From: Anaerolineales bacterium
GTDB lineage: Bacteria; Chloroflexota; Anaerolineae; Anaerolineales; UBA4823
Direction: 5' to 3'
DNA length: 64,000 nucleotides
Assembly (NCBI GenBank): GCA_020060465.1
Contig: JAGVAD010000024.1
Coordinates: 62,001 to 126,000, forward strand
How positions within the stretch are numbered: position 1 is the first letter of the stretch; each line of letters opens with the position of its first letter. The notes below the pieces were generated by a model. The model was not told the DNA's origin, did not search any database, and worked only from the letters and a program-made list of their open reading frames with translations. The position numbers were made by a program, and so were the translations under genes. Of this stretch, positions 27,785-37,478 are shown in pieces.

Positions 27785-27840
27785 GGCGAGTATTGTACCA
27801 AAGATTAGCTGCCCAAAACTTATTGTTGACCTGCAGTGTA

Positions 27841-27910
27841 TTTGGTCATGAACACACCGCAGGTTTCTGATGAGGGCAACCTGCGGGAGGTTTTGCATCG
27901 TGAATATCAA
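27841..27910 (+). repeat. Dispersed intergenic palindrome, family A copy 1
   Basis: TTTGGTCATGAACACACCGCAGGTTTCTGATGAGGGCAACCTGCGGGAGGTTTTGCATCGTGAATATC; matches 48252-48336. Confidence 0.7.
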
Positions 27911-27994
27911 TAGGACAAAGCAGGTACGTTATAATTCAACCCATAGACGGAACTACCCACGGATTGGTTTCGTCCTGTGTGCAAAGGAGAAAAC

Positions 27995-30900
27995 ATGCAT
28001 AGCTTCCCAGAGAAACCGCCAGCGCCTCGGTTTCAAACATTGGCGCGATGGGCGCCCTTGCTGTTGATCATCGTTGCAATGGCATGCGCCTTGCCTTTCG
28101 CCAGCAAGCCCACGCCGACCCGCTGGTCGCCTTCGCCGACGCCCAGCCTGCCACCCACCGCAACTCCCACGCCACAGCCTCAACCGCCAGCGTTGGTGGA
28201 AATTGACCCCCCGGTTAACGCCGAATTGCCCCTGAACGGGCCAATTACCCTGTATTTCAATCAGGACATGGATCGCGCCTCGGTGGAAGCCGCGTTGACC
28301 AGCCAGATGGGCGCCGGCCTGGCGTTTACCTGGGTGGACAACTCAACCGTGATTGTATATCTCAGCGCCCCGCTCCAGCCGGATACGCAGCTTAGCTTGA
28401 TGGTCAGCGATAATGTACGCTCCGCGCAGGGCAAACCGCTCTTGCAACCCATCAGCCTGAATTATCGCACAGCCGGCTTTTTGGGGTTATCCTTAAATCT
28501 GCCGGAGAATGGCGCAGTGGATGTTGACCCGACGGCGGCAGTTGTGGCAGCGTTTAACCGCCCCATCGTGGCTTTGGGCGCAGATCCGGCTTCCTTGCCG
28601 CAGGCTTTCAGCCTGGAGCCGGCGGCGCAGGGCCGCGGCGAATGGCTGAACACCAGCACCTACGCCTTTTACCCCTCGCCCTCGCTGGAGGGCGGAAGAC
28701 AATACACGGTGCGCCTCAACCCGGAGTTGAAGAGCGCCGACGGCGGGCCGTTGAAAGGCGAGACATCGTGGAGTTTCACCACCTCTCGCCCGCAGTTGCT
28801 TTCTCTGGAGCCGGTCAGCGAAATCCCCTGGCGGTTAGACGCCCAAGTTGTGCTGCATTTCAACCAGCCCATGGATACTGCCAGCGTCGAAAACAACTTC
28901 AGCCTGCTGGGACCAAACGGCGATGCCGTCCCCGGCAAAGCGAGCTGGAGCGAAGAAGATACAGTTTTCACTTTTACGCCCAACGCTTTGCTGACGCGCG
29001 GCGCAACTTATACTGTGACCCTGAATGGTCAGGCGCAGGGGCGCGGTGGAGCGCCTTTGGGTGAGACCTTCAACGCTTCGGTTATCACCGTCGCGCCGCT
29101 GCAGGTGGTGAACACCGAGCCAGGCGCAGGTGTTCCGCTGGATCCAGCCAACAACCTGGGGCTGTATTTCAGCGCGCCCATACAAGAAAAAGAGGTGTTG
29201 CAACACATTTCTCTGGAACCCGCGGTATCCAACCTGGACTATTATTGGGATGAATCGGTGTACGCATTGCACCTGCGCGGTGCTTTTGCTCCCAATACGA
29301 CTTATACCCTGCGCGTTTCCGGTTTGATGGACGTGTGGGGCGGAGCAATGAGCCAGGATTTCGTGCATACGTTCACCACTTCGTCATTACGACCCAACAT
29401 TAACCTGATCTCCGCCACCTCGACGATCTACCTGACGGCGCAAGACCGCAGTTTACAGGTGCAAGCGGTGAACTTGCCCAGCGTTCCTCTTTCGTTGGGC
29501 GCGCTGCCGCTCAGGGATTTCCTCGCTCTGAACGGGCCGGGTGGCTACGAAATGCAGGATGATCTGCAACGCAGGGAACGCCAGAGCTGGGTGCAAGCGC
29601 TGGATAGTCCCTCCGATCGAATGCAGGTCGCGGAGCTTTACCTCTCGCCAGACCGCGCTCCTTTAAATCCGGGTTTATACTTCCTCAACTTCAATTTTTC
29701 ACAGGCGGCAGATCCCTCTCTAAGAAACATCTACTCTGGGCCATTCCTGCTGGTGGTGAGCAACTTACAATTGACCTTCAAAGCCAGCGCCACGGATGCG
29801 TTGATTTGGGCGGTGGACTTGCGGAATAATTCGCCAGTGGCAAACGCTCCAGTGATTTTGTACAATGAAAAAGGCGACATACTGGCGCAGGGTCAAACTG
29901 ACTCTCAAGGCATTTACCAGGCGACCTATAATCCGCTGGAGAGCGTCTATCAAACGGTTACAGCAGTGGTCGGGCAGCCGGGGGAAGACCTGTTCGGCCT
30001 GGCGCTCTCCTCCTGGACTGCTGGCATCGAACCGTGGGATTTTGGCCTGCGCGGCGGTGGAAACCCGCCCGGCTTGCGGGCTTACTTCTACACCGACCGC
30101 CCCATCTATCGCCCCGGGCAGACGGTCTATTTCCGCGCCATCCTGCGCAACGCCAGCAATGGGCGCTACACCCCGCCAGGGATCGCTCGTTTACCGGTGA
30201 CGATCGGCGGCGACGATGGACGAACACTGGCCGAATTCGAACTGCCCGTCTCTGGCATGGGGACGGCGCACGGACAATTCGTCCTACCCGACGACGCCAC
30301 GCCGGGATACTATTCACTTCACACCTCGCTCGATATGAACTCCTATCTGGGCTTTCAGGTCGCGAACTACCGCAAACCAGAGATCAACTTACAGGTCAGC
30401 TTTACTGAAGAACAGGTCCAGGCTGGCGATAAACTCAAAGCGACGGTTCAGGCGCGCTATTTCTACGACGCCCCAGCCAACAACCTGGAGGCGCATTGGG
30501 CGCTCTACCGGACGCGTGCGTTCTTTGATCTGCCTGGCTTCCGGGTTGGAAAAGAGGACACTTCCTGGTTAGATGCGTTCCGCTATCCGGAGTGGTTTAC
30601 CAACCTGGGTGAGTTGGTGGACGAAGGCCAGGCAAGCACCGATGCGGAGGGTTTATTCTCGCTGGAATTTCCCACCCAGCCAACCGACGAACGCTATCAA
30701 TACTCGCTGGAAGTGACCCTTACTGACGAAAGCGGTTTGCCGGTGTCGGCGCGCAGCAACGCCCTGGTGAACCCCGATGCCTTCTATATTGGCATCCGAC
30801 CAGACGCCTGGGTTGGTCGGGCTGGCGAACAGGCCGGTTTTGACATTCAGGTTGTGGACTGGCAACAGAATCCGACCGAGGCGAGCAGCCTGCGCGCCGA

Positions 30901-33900
30901 GTTTCAGAAGGTTGTGTGGCGGCGCATTGATCCGCCAGCCAGCGAGCCGTATGAATCGCCCAAATTTGAGCCGCAATACACGCCGGCTGGCAGCACAGAT
31001 TTCGCCGCCGATGCGCAAGGCAGAGCGCGGCTGGCGTTCACCCCCACAGAGCCTGGCACCTACCTGCTGGATGTATATCACCTGCAAGCGGCGCAGAGCA
31101 AAGGCGCGCGTTCACAGTTTTTGTTATGGGTGGGCGGCGCAGGTCAGGCAATCTGGCCGAACCTGCCCAATTCGCGCTTGCGCCTGGTTGCCGATCAAGC
31201 CAGTTATCAACCCGGCGACACGGCGCAGGTCTTCATTCCCAATCCTTTCGGGAAGACCGTGCCAGCCTTGCTGACCATTGAGCGCAGCGTGGTAATGAAA
31301 CATGAGATCCTCTCTATCCCCGCCGAGGGTTACAACCTGAGCCTGCCGCTGCCCGCGGATTACGCGCCGAACGTATATCTCTCCGTGACGCTGCTCAGCG
31401 GCGATGAACCAGGCGCGCCGGACTTCCGCCAGGGTTACCTCAACATTCCGGTAGCGCCGCTTGAGCAGATTTTGCAAGTCCGGTTGGTCAGCGAACCGCA
31501 GCGCGCCGCGCCGGGCGACGCGGTGACTTTTGATTTACAGGTGACAGACTCTGCTGGCAATCCAGTGCAGGGAGAATTTTCATTGTCTGTGGTTGACCTG
31601 GCCGTGCTGGCTTTAGCGGAGCCAAATTCGCCAGACATTGTCAGCGCTTTTTACGCCGAACAGCCCATCGGCGTGCGTACCAGCCTGGCGCTGGCGGCTT
31701 ACAACCGACGGCAAATGAACCTGGCCGCCGGGATGGGCGGAGGCGGTGGAGCGGAGGCGCCGCAGGTGGCGCGCGAGAATTTCCCCGATACCGCCTACTG
31801 GAACGCCGAGATCATCACCGACGCGGATGGCCGGGCGCAAGTCCATTTAAACCTGCCGGATACTCTGACTACCTGGCAGGTGGAGACGCGCGGCGTGACG
31901 CAAGATACCCGCGTCGGTCAGGCGCGGACCCAGGTGATCGCCACCAAAGAACTTCTGATACGACCGGTGACGCCGCGCTTTTTCGTGGTGAACGACCACG
32001 CTCAAATTTCAGCCGTAGTGCAGAACAACACCGACCTGGCAATGCGGGTGGAAGTCTCATTGCAATCCAACGGTCTGCTTCTGGACGATGTAAGCCGTCA
32101 GACGCAGCAGGTGGATGTCCCCGCCCGCGGGCGCGCCCGACTGGAATGGTGGGGCGTGGTGCAGGATGTAGCCAGCGTTGACCTGATCTTCTCAGCACAG
32201 AGTGGTTCTTATCAGGATGCTGCCCGTCCAGCTCTGGGCGCTTTGCCGGTGCTGCGTTATATTGCCCCACAAACTTTCCGAACTTCGGGCGTGCTGGACG
32301 CTGCCGGAGAGTTGACCGAGTTGGTCAGCCTGCCGCGCTCTTTCGATGCGCAAAACGGCGAATTGGATATTGAGCTTTCTCCATCGCTGGCGGCGGCGAT
32401 GAGCAAGTCGCTGGATGCGCTGGAGACCCAACCCTACGAAAGCGCAGAGCAAACATTGTCCAGCTTTTTGCCCAATCTGGAAACTTACCGTACCTTGCAA
32501 ACCTTTGGCATTGAGGATCCAGGGTTGAAGAGCCGTCTGGATCGCACACTTAATCAGGGCTTGCTGCGCTTGCTGGCGCGCCAGAATTACGACGGCGGTT
32601 GGGGCTGGTGGAAAGGCGAAGAGAGCGACGCCTACGTCACTTCCTATGTACTTTTTGGCTTGCTGCGCACCCGCCAGGCGGGGATCACAGTCAGCCAGGA
32701 TACAATCCAGCGCGCCATAGATTACCTGAAAGAAGCTAAGCCGCAAAGCTCTGATGGTGGACAACCCTTACAACCCTGGCAATGGGATCGTTTGGCGTTC
32801 CAGGAATATGTCTTGAGCGAGGCCGACGCAGGAGACGCAGAGGCAATCGCCCAATTGATTCAGGAGCGTGACCAGCTCAGCCCGTGGGCGCAGGCGCTCT
32901 TAGCCCTGGCGTTACAGCGCCAACAACCAGGCGCGAGTGAAGCGCAAACCATCCTGTCGGATTTGCAGTCTAATGCGGTGCGTTCTGCCACTGGCGCGTA
33001 TTGGGAAATGCGTCAGGATGAGAGCGCTTTATTGGCCGCGGGCATGAACATGCAAACCAATCTATCTAACAGCGCCATTGTCTTGTTTGCTCTGGCGCAG
33101 CGCGACCCCGGCTCACCACTGGTTGCGGATGCAGTGCGCTATCTGATGGCAAACCGCAGCGCCGACGGCGGCTGGGCGTCCACCTACTCCGCCGCCTGGA
33201 CGTTGCTTGCCCTGAACGAGGTCATCCAGGGCACCGGCGAATTGGCGGGTAATTTTACTTTCGACGCTGCGTTGAACGGCAATGTGATCGCCCAGGGAAA
33301 AGCCGCCCAAGCGCAACAAATTACACCCGTGATTGCCCAGGCGCCGCTGAATCGGCTCTACCCGGATTATCCAAATCCGCTGACCATCCGGCGAGACGGA
33401 GGCGCGGGGCGTCTCTACTATGCGGTTGGATTACAGGTCAGCCGTCCAGTTGAAGAAGTTACGCCGCTGTCGCAAGGGATGAGCCTTGAGCGCTCCGTTT
33501 ATCCATTCGGCGAGACCTGCGCCCCAGAGCCTTGCAAACCGATTCAATCCGCAAAAGCCGGACAAAAGGTCACTGTACGATTGACGCTCACTGCGCCGCA
33601 CGATCTATACTATCTGGCAGTATCGGATTACATCCCTGCTGGCGCAGAGATTTTGGACACACGCCTGCAAACCAGTCAGCTTGGCCTGGATGCTGAACCA
33701 GAGCTGCAAACCATCTATGATCCGCGCCGGCCATATAGCCGAGGTTGGGGCTGGTGGCTATTCAATGCACCGCAAATCTACGACGATCACATTTCATGGA
33801 CCATCCGTCATCTACCGGCGGGGACATACGAACTTACCTATACGCTGGTGCTGCTCCAGCCCGGCGAATATCGCGCCCTGCCCGCCCGCGCCTGGCAGCT

Positions 33901-33958
33901 CTACTTCCCAGAGGTGCAGGCCAACAGCGCCGGTTCGGTGTTCGAGATTCGCCCTTAA
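27995..33958 (+). CDS. Alpha-2-macroglobulin family lipoprotein with Ig-like (BIg) N-terminal domains
   Basis: Lipobox region LLLIIVAMACALPF; MG-type YFYTDRPIYRPGQTVYFRAILR; A2M YWNAEIITDADGRAQVHLNLPDTLTTWQVETRGVT; TED-like QNYDGGWGWWKGEESDAYVTSYVLFGL. Confidence 0.93.
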   Translation: MHSFPEKPPAPRFQTLARWAPLLLIIVAMACALPFASKPTPTRWSPSPTPSLPPTATPTPQPQPPALVEIDPPVNAELPLNGPITLYFNQDMDRASVEAALTSQMGAGLAFTWVDNSTVIVYLSAPLQPDTQLSLMVSDNVRSAQGKPLLQPISLNYRTAGFLGLSLNLPENGAVDVDPTAAVVAAFNRPIVALGADPASLPQAFSLEPAAQGRGEWLNTSTYAFYPSPSLEGGRQYTVRLNPELKSADGGPLKGETSWSFTTSRPQLLSLEPVSEIPWRLDAQVVLHFNQPMDTASVENNFSLLGPNGDAVPGKASWSEEDTVFTFTPNALLTRGATYTVTLNGQAQGRGGAPLGETFNASVITVAPLQVVNTEPGAGVPLDPANNLGLYFSAPIQEKEVLQHISLEPAVSNLDYYWDESVYALHLRGAFAPNTTYTLRVSGLMDVWGGAMSQDFVHTFTTSSLRPNINLISATSTIYLTAQDRSLQVQAVNLPSVPLSLGALPLRDFLALNGPGGYEMQDDLQRRERQSWVQALDSPSDRMQVAELYLSPDRAPLNPGLYFLNFNFSQAADPSLRNIYSGPFLLVVSNLQLTFKASATDALIWAVDLRNNSPVANAPVILYNEKGDILAQGQTDSQGIYQATYNPLESVYQTVTAVVGQPGEDLFGLALSSWTAGIEPWDFGLRGGGNPPGLRAYFYTDRPIYRPGQTVYFRAILRNASNGRYTPPGIARLPVTIGGDDGRTLAEFELPVSGMGTAHGQFVLPDDATPGYYSLHTSLDMNSYLGFQVANYRKPEINLQVSFTEEQVQAGDKLKATVQARYFYDAPANNLEAHWALYRTRAFFDLPGFRVGKEDTSWLDAFRYPEWFTNLGELVDEGQASTDAEGLFSLEFPTQPTDERYQYSLEVTLTDESGLPVSARSNALVNPDAFYIGIRPDAWVGRAGEQAGFDIQVVDWQQNPTEASSLRAEFQKVVWRRIDPPASEPYESPKFEPQYTPAGSTDFAADAQGRARLAFTPTEPGTYLLDVYHLQAAQSKGARSQFLLWVGGAGQAIWPNLPNSRLRLVADQASYQPGDTAQVFIPNPFGKTVPALLTIERSVVMKHEILSIPAEGYNLSLPLPADYAPNVYLSVTLLSGDEPGAPDFRQGYLNIPVAPLEQILQVRLVSEPQRAAPGDAVTFDLQVTDSAGNPVQGEFSLSVVDLAVLALAEPNSPDIVSAFYAEQPIGVRTSLALAAYNRRQMNLAAGMGGGGGAEAPQVARENFPDTAYWNAEIITDADGRAQVHLNLPDTLTTWQVETRGVTQDTRVGQARTQVIATKELLIRPVTPRFFVVNDHAQISAVVQNNTDLAMRVEVSLQSNGLLLDDVSRQTQQVDVPARGRARLEWWGVVQDVASVDLIFSAQSGSYQDAARPALGALPVLRYIAPQTFRTSGVLDAAGELTELVSLPRSFDAQNGELDIELSPSLAAAMSKSLDALETQPYESAEQTLSSFLPNLETYRTLQTFGIEDPGLKSRLDRTLNQGLLRLLARQNYDGGWGWWKGEESDAYVTSYVLFGLLRTRQAGITVSQDTIQRAIDYLKEAKPQSSDGGQPLQPWQWDRLAFQEYVLSEADAGDAEAIAQLIQERDQLSPWAQALLALALQRQQPGASEAQTILSDLQSNAVRSATGAYWEMRQDESALLAAGMNMQTNLSNSAIVLFALAQRDPGSPLVADAVRYLMANRSADGGWASTYSAAWTLLALNEVIQGTGELAGNFTFDAALNGNVIAQGKAAQAQQITPVIAQAPLNRLYPDYPNPLTIRRDGGAGRLYYAVGLQVSRPVEEVTPLSQGMSLERSVYPFGETCAPEPCKPIQSAKAGQKVTVRLTLTAPHDLYYLAVSDYIPAGAEILDTRLQTSQLGLDAEPELQTIYDPRRPYSRGWGWWLFNAPQIYDDHISWTIRHLPAGTYELTYTLVLLQPGEYRALPARAWQLYFPEVQANSAGSVFEIRP

Positions 33959-34045
33959 CAGTCAGTCAATGATGATGGCTCGATGCCCTGGCGTCTCTGC
34001 GTTAAATTGGCGGCTGAAGGTAAAAATCTGAGTGATATTTTGTGA

Positions 34046-34076
34046 CCCTCCCGCAGATTCCAAATCTGCGGGAGGG
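34046..34076. terminator. Bidirectional terminator hairpin between convergent genes
   Basis: CCCTCCCGCAGATT-CCA-AATCTGCGGGAGGG followed by TTT. Confidence 0.8.
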
Positions 34077-34099
34077 TTTGTAAATTGCCTCCGCGCGCC

Positions 34100-35440
34100 T
34101 CAGTCGGAGATACGGCGCTCGTATGCCCAATCTTCTAATTGTAGGTAGCCTCGCAGCGCATAGGCGACCACGCTGCGCAGGGGTTCGGGCGGCCACGGGA
34201 TGACCCAATTTCTGACAAAAGGGCTATCCACCAGCTCGCTCTTTCGCTCCAGCAGCATATCGCGCAGCGTTTGGGCGTTGAGGTGGCTCATTGAAACGCC
34301 ATGCCCAATACAACCCAGGCTGTACACGGCTCGTCGGTCGTCGCCGATGTAACCCATGGCTGGGGTCAGGTCAACCGTCACTGAAAAGGGGCCGCCCCAG
34401 CGATGCGTGATGCGCACCTCGCTCAAAGACGGGAATAAAAAGCGGATATGCTCCTCTAAATGGCGCCAGGCAGCCTCGTTTCGGTCGGCGTTCAAGTCGT
34501 TGGCAAAGCTCAGCCCCACCGGACCGCCGCCCATCACCAGGCGGTTATCGGGTGTCAGGCGGTAGTAATGGATGAGATTGCGCGCATCTTCGATGCCTTC
34601 ACGACCCTGCCAACCGATGGGTTGAAGTTGTTCAGGGTTGAGCGGTTCGGTGGCTACCATATAGGTGAAAGCGGGGATCTGCTTGCGACGCAAGACAGGA
34701 AACAGGTGAGAGTAAGCATTTGTAGCGAAGACGAGTTTTTCGCTGCGTAAATTTCCGTTGGGTGTTTTTAGATGAAATTTAGGTCTGGTCGTGATTTCTA
34801 AAACCGGGGTGTTTTCATACACCTCCACGCCCAGGCGCAGAATCAGTTGACGTTCGGCGCGCGCCAGCCTGGCAGGGTTCACCAATACCAGCCGCGGTTC
34901 CCAAAGCGCGCCCAGGTAGCGCGGGGAATTGACGCGGGCGCGGACTTCTTCCTGGCTGATCCAGAAGATGTCATCAAAGCCGAAGGCATTCATCCTTTCT
35001 ACATCGCGCTGGAGACGGCGGACATAGCCTTCAGTCGTCGCTGTGCGCAAGAAACCAGGGCGGATGCGGTCGCAGTCTAGGTTTTCGCGCTGGATGAAAG
35101 CGTCCAATTCGTCCACGGCGCGCATCATATAGCGATGGGCGGCTTTGAATCTCTCTACACCCATCAGCGTTGGGGCGACGTCAAAACCCAACCCCACAAC
35201 GGTCATGGCAAAAGAACCGTTGCGACCGCTGGCGCCGTAGCCGACGGTCATCGCTTCAAGCACCGCCACCCGTAAGGCAGGTTCAGCGCGCTTCAACTCA
35301 TAAGCCGTCATCAGACCGGTAAACCCCCCGCCGATGACGGCTATATCCACCTCTCGCTCGCCCTGCAAAGATGGCATGGGCGCATAGTCGCCATAGGTGG
35401 CGAGCCACAAAGATAAAGGTGATTCTGGCAATGGTTTCAT
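34100..35440 (-). CDS. FAD-dependent oxidoreductase (DAO family, gamma-glutamylputrescine oxidase-like)
   Basis: [70 protein letters not shown]. Confidence 0.87.
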   Translation of the reverse strand: MKPLPESPLSLWLATYGDYAPMPSLQGEREVDIAVIGGGFTGLMTAYELKRAEPALRVAVLEAMTVGYGASGRNGSFAMTVVGLGFDVAPTLMGVERFKAAHRYMMRAVDELDAFIQRENLDCDRIRPGFLRTATTEGYVRRLQRDVERMNAFGFDDIFWISQEEVRARVNSPRYLGALWEPRLVLVNPARLARAERQLILRLGVEVYENTPVLEITTRPKFHLKTPNGNLRSEKLVFATNAYSHLFPVLRRKQIPAFTYMVATEPLNPEQLQPIGWQGREGIEDARNLIHYYRLTPDNRLVMGGGPVGLSFANDLNADRNEAAWRHLEEHIRFLFPSLSEVRITHRWGGPFSVTVDLTPAMGYIGDDRRAVYSLGCIGHGVSMSHLNAQTLRDMLLERKSELVDSPFVRNWVIPWPPEPLRSVVAYALRGYLQLEDWAYERRISD

Positions 35441-35519
35441 GTTCCCTCCCGCATAGTTATTATAAACTCCAAATTAAGCAATTTGTGGCTCAAACGAGCG
35501 ATCTGACGGTTTGCAAAAT

Positions 35520-35618
35520 GTCATTGCGAAGAAGCGCAGCGACTGAAGCAATCCCCTGCCAAAGTCGTTTTCTGGCTGTCGGAAGATTGCTTGGGGGTAA
35601 AAATGCCCTTGCAATGAC
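35520..35618. repeat. Imperfect palindromic dispersed-repeat-like element
   Basis: Arms GTCATTGC (35520-35527)/GCAATGAC (35611-35618) and AGCAATC/GATTGCT. Confidence 0.6.
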
Positions 35619-35718
35619 GTCGCTCCGTGGAGGGGTAAAACTGCCTGGTGGCTAGTGGCTCAAATTTCAATCCCATTGGTCATCAACAAATTAGCAGGCG
35701 CGCCTGGCGTTTTTGCAG

Positions 35719-35747
35719 TTGCATAGAAATATTGATCATGATATAAT
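35719..35747 (+). promoter_or_regulatory. Candidate sigma70 promoter upstream of the IclR gene
   Basis: TTGCAT-N17-TATAAT. Confidence 0.6.
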
Positions 35748-35763
35748 TGCATAAAATAAACCG

Positions 35764-36594
35764 ATGGTTCACAATACGAAACAAACACCCGCTCAAACCC
35801 TACCCAAGATTTCCTCCCGCTCAAATCCCGAAGGGGTGCAGTCGGTTGAGCGCGCCTTCGATCTGCTGGAGGTTTTCCCACGTTTTGGGCCAGAGATTGG
35901 TCTGACTGCCATCGCCAGTCAAGCCGGGGTCAACAAAGCTACCGCCTACCGGCTGCTATCTACGTTGGAGCGGCGCGGCTACATCGAGCGCACTCCTGAC
36001 GGTCGCAAGTATCGCCTGGGAGTGCGCCTATTTGAATTGGGGGCTTATTATCAAAGCCAGATAGATGTCCGCCGTATGACATTGCCATATTTGACCAGCA
36101 TGGTGGAACAAACCGGCGAAGCCGCCTTCCTTTGCGTGCGTGAAGGCGATGAAGCGCTGTGCATCGAGCGGGTGGAGGCGGCGCACGAGGTCAACATCTT
36201 CGCGTTGCGCGTCGGTGGGCGCCAGCCGCTGCATTGCGGCGCAGCGCCGCGCGCCCTGCTCTCTGGAATGAGCGAGGCTGAACTGCGGGACTATGCTGAA
36301 CGCACCGGCTTGCCGGCTCTTACTTCGGCCACGTTGACCAGCCTTGAAGCGCTATTACAGGATGTCGCCCTCACACGACGTCAGGGGTATGTAATCAGCA
36401 TGGAGGATGTCACCCTGGGCATTGCTGCCATTGGCGCGCCGCTGCGCGATCATTCCGGGAAAGTCGTCGCCGCAATCAGCCTGAGCGGGCTGGTGCGGCG
36501 CTTTGAACCTGCGCGAATTGCTGAGCTTTCTCACCTCGTATGCCTCAACGCGCAGCAAATCTCGCGCCAGTTGGGATTTCGGGAGGAACTTTGA
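35764..36594 (+). CDS. IclR family transcriptional regulator
   Basis: SVERAFDLLEVF...LTAIASQAGVNKATAYRLLSTLERRGYIER...; C-terminal effector domain QPLHCGAAPRALLSGM, YVISMEDVTLGIAAIGAPLRDHSGKVVAAISLSG. Confidence 0.95.
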   Translation: MVHNTKQTPAQTLPKISSRSNPEGVQSVERAFDLLEVFPRFGPEIGLTAIASQAGVNKATAYRLLSTLERRGYIERTPDGRKYRLGVRLFELGAYYQSQIDVRRMTLPYLTSMVEQTGEAAFLCVREGDEALCIERVEAAHEVNIFALRVGGRQPLHCGAAPRALLSGMSEAELRDYAERTGLPALTSATLTSLEALLQDVALTRRQGYVISMEDVTLGIAAIGAPLRDHSGKVVAAISLSGLVRRFEPARIAELSHLVCLNAQQISRQLGFREEL

Positions 36595-36597
36595 ACG

Positions 36598-37476
36598 ATG
36601 GAACCACTCACTCCACAACGCCTGAAAGAGCTTGAAGAAGTCGCCGCCCGGGTGCGAGCGCGCATTCTGTTGGCGGTGCATCACGCTGGCGCAGGGCATG
36701 TCGGCGGGCCGCTATCCTGCACAGATATGCTGGTCGCTCTGTATTTCCATATCTTGAACGTTGATCCCAACCGCCCGGATTGGGAAGATCGGGACCGGTT
36801 CATCCTTTCCAAAGGTCATTCCACCATCGCCCTGTACACCGTTCTGGCTGAGCGCGGCTATTTTCCGCTCGAGGAGCTTTTCACCTTCGACGCCATTGAT
36901 TCACGGATGCAAGGCCACCCGGACATGACCAAGACGCCCGGCATAGACATGTCCAGCGGCTCGTTGGGTCAGGGGCTTTCGCCCGGGCTGGGCATGGCGC
37001 TGGGCGCTCGCCTGTTGGGAAAGTCTTTTCGCACCTATGTAATCCTGGGCGATGGAGAATCTCAAGAAGGTCAGATATGGGAAGCGGCGTTTGTGGCGGC
37101 GCGCTACCAATTAGACAATCTGACCGCCATCCTCGACTATAATGGTTTGCAGCAATATGGCTGGCGAAACGCGCCGGGTGAACACATGTTCCCCCCCATC
37201 GAAAATCCGGCGCAGAAATGGCAGGCTTTTGGCTGGCGTGTCATCGAGACCGACGGCCATGACATGGCTCAATTTACTGCTGCGGTTGAAGAAGCGCAAA
37301 CCACGCGCGGCAAACCGACCCTTATCATCGCCCATACCGTGAAAGGCAAAGGCGTCAGCTTCATGGAAGATCAATACGATTGGCACGCCCGCGTGCCAAC
37401 CCAACAGGAACTCGTCGCTGCCCTGGCTGAGCTGGGTCAGAGCGATCTATTGGTCATCAGCCAGGGAGGAGACTAA
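36598..37476 (+). CDS. Transketolase, N-terminal (TPP-binding) subunit
   Basis: GHVGGPLSCTDMLVALYFHIL, SKGHSTIALYTVLAERGYF, SGSLGQGLSPGLGMALGARLL, VILGDGESQEGQIWEAAF...LDYNGLQ. Confidence 0.95.
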   Translation: MEPLTPQRLKELEEVAARVRARILLAVHHAGAGHVGGPLSCTDMLVALYFHILNVDPNRPDWEDRDRFILSKGHSTIALYTVLAERGYFPLEELFTFDAIDSRMQGHPDMTKTPGIDMSSGSLGQGLSPGLGMALGARLLGKSFRTYVILGDGESQEGQIWEAAFVAARYQLDNLTAILDYNGLQQYGWRNAPGEHMFPPIENPAQKWQAFGWRVIETDGHDMAQFTAAVEEAQTTRGKPTLIIAHTVKGKGVSFMEDQYDWHARVPTQQELVAALAELGQSDLLVISQGGD

Positions 37477-37478
37477 CG

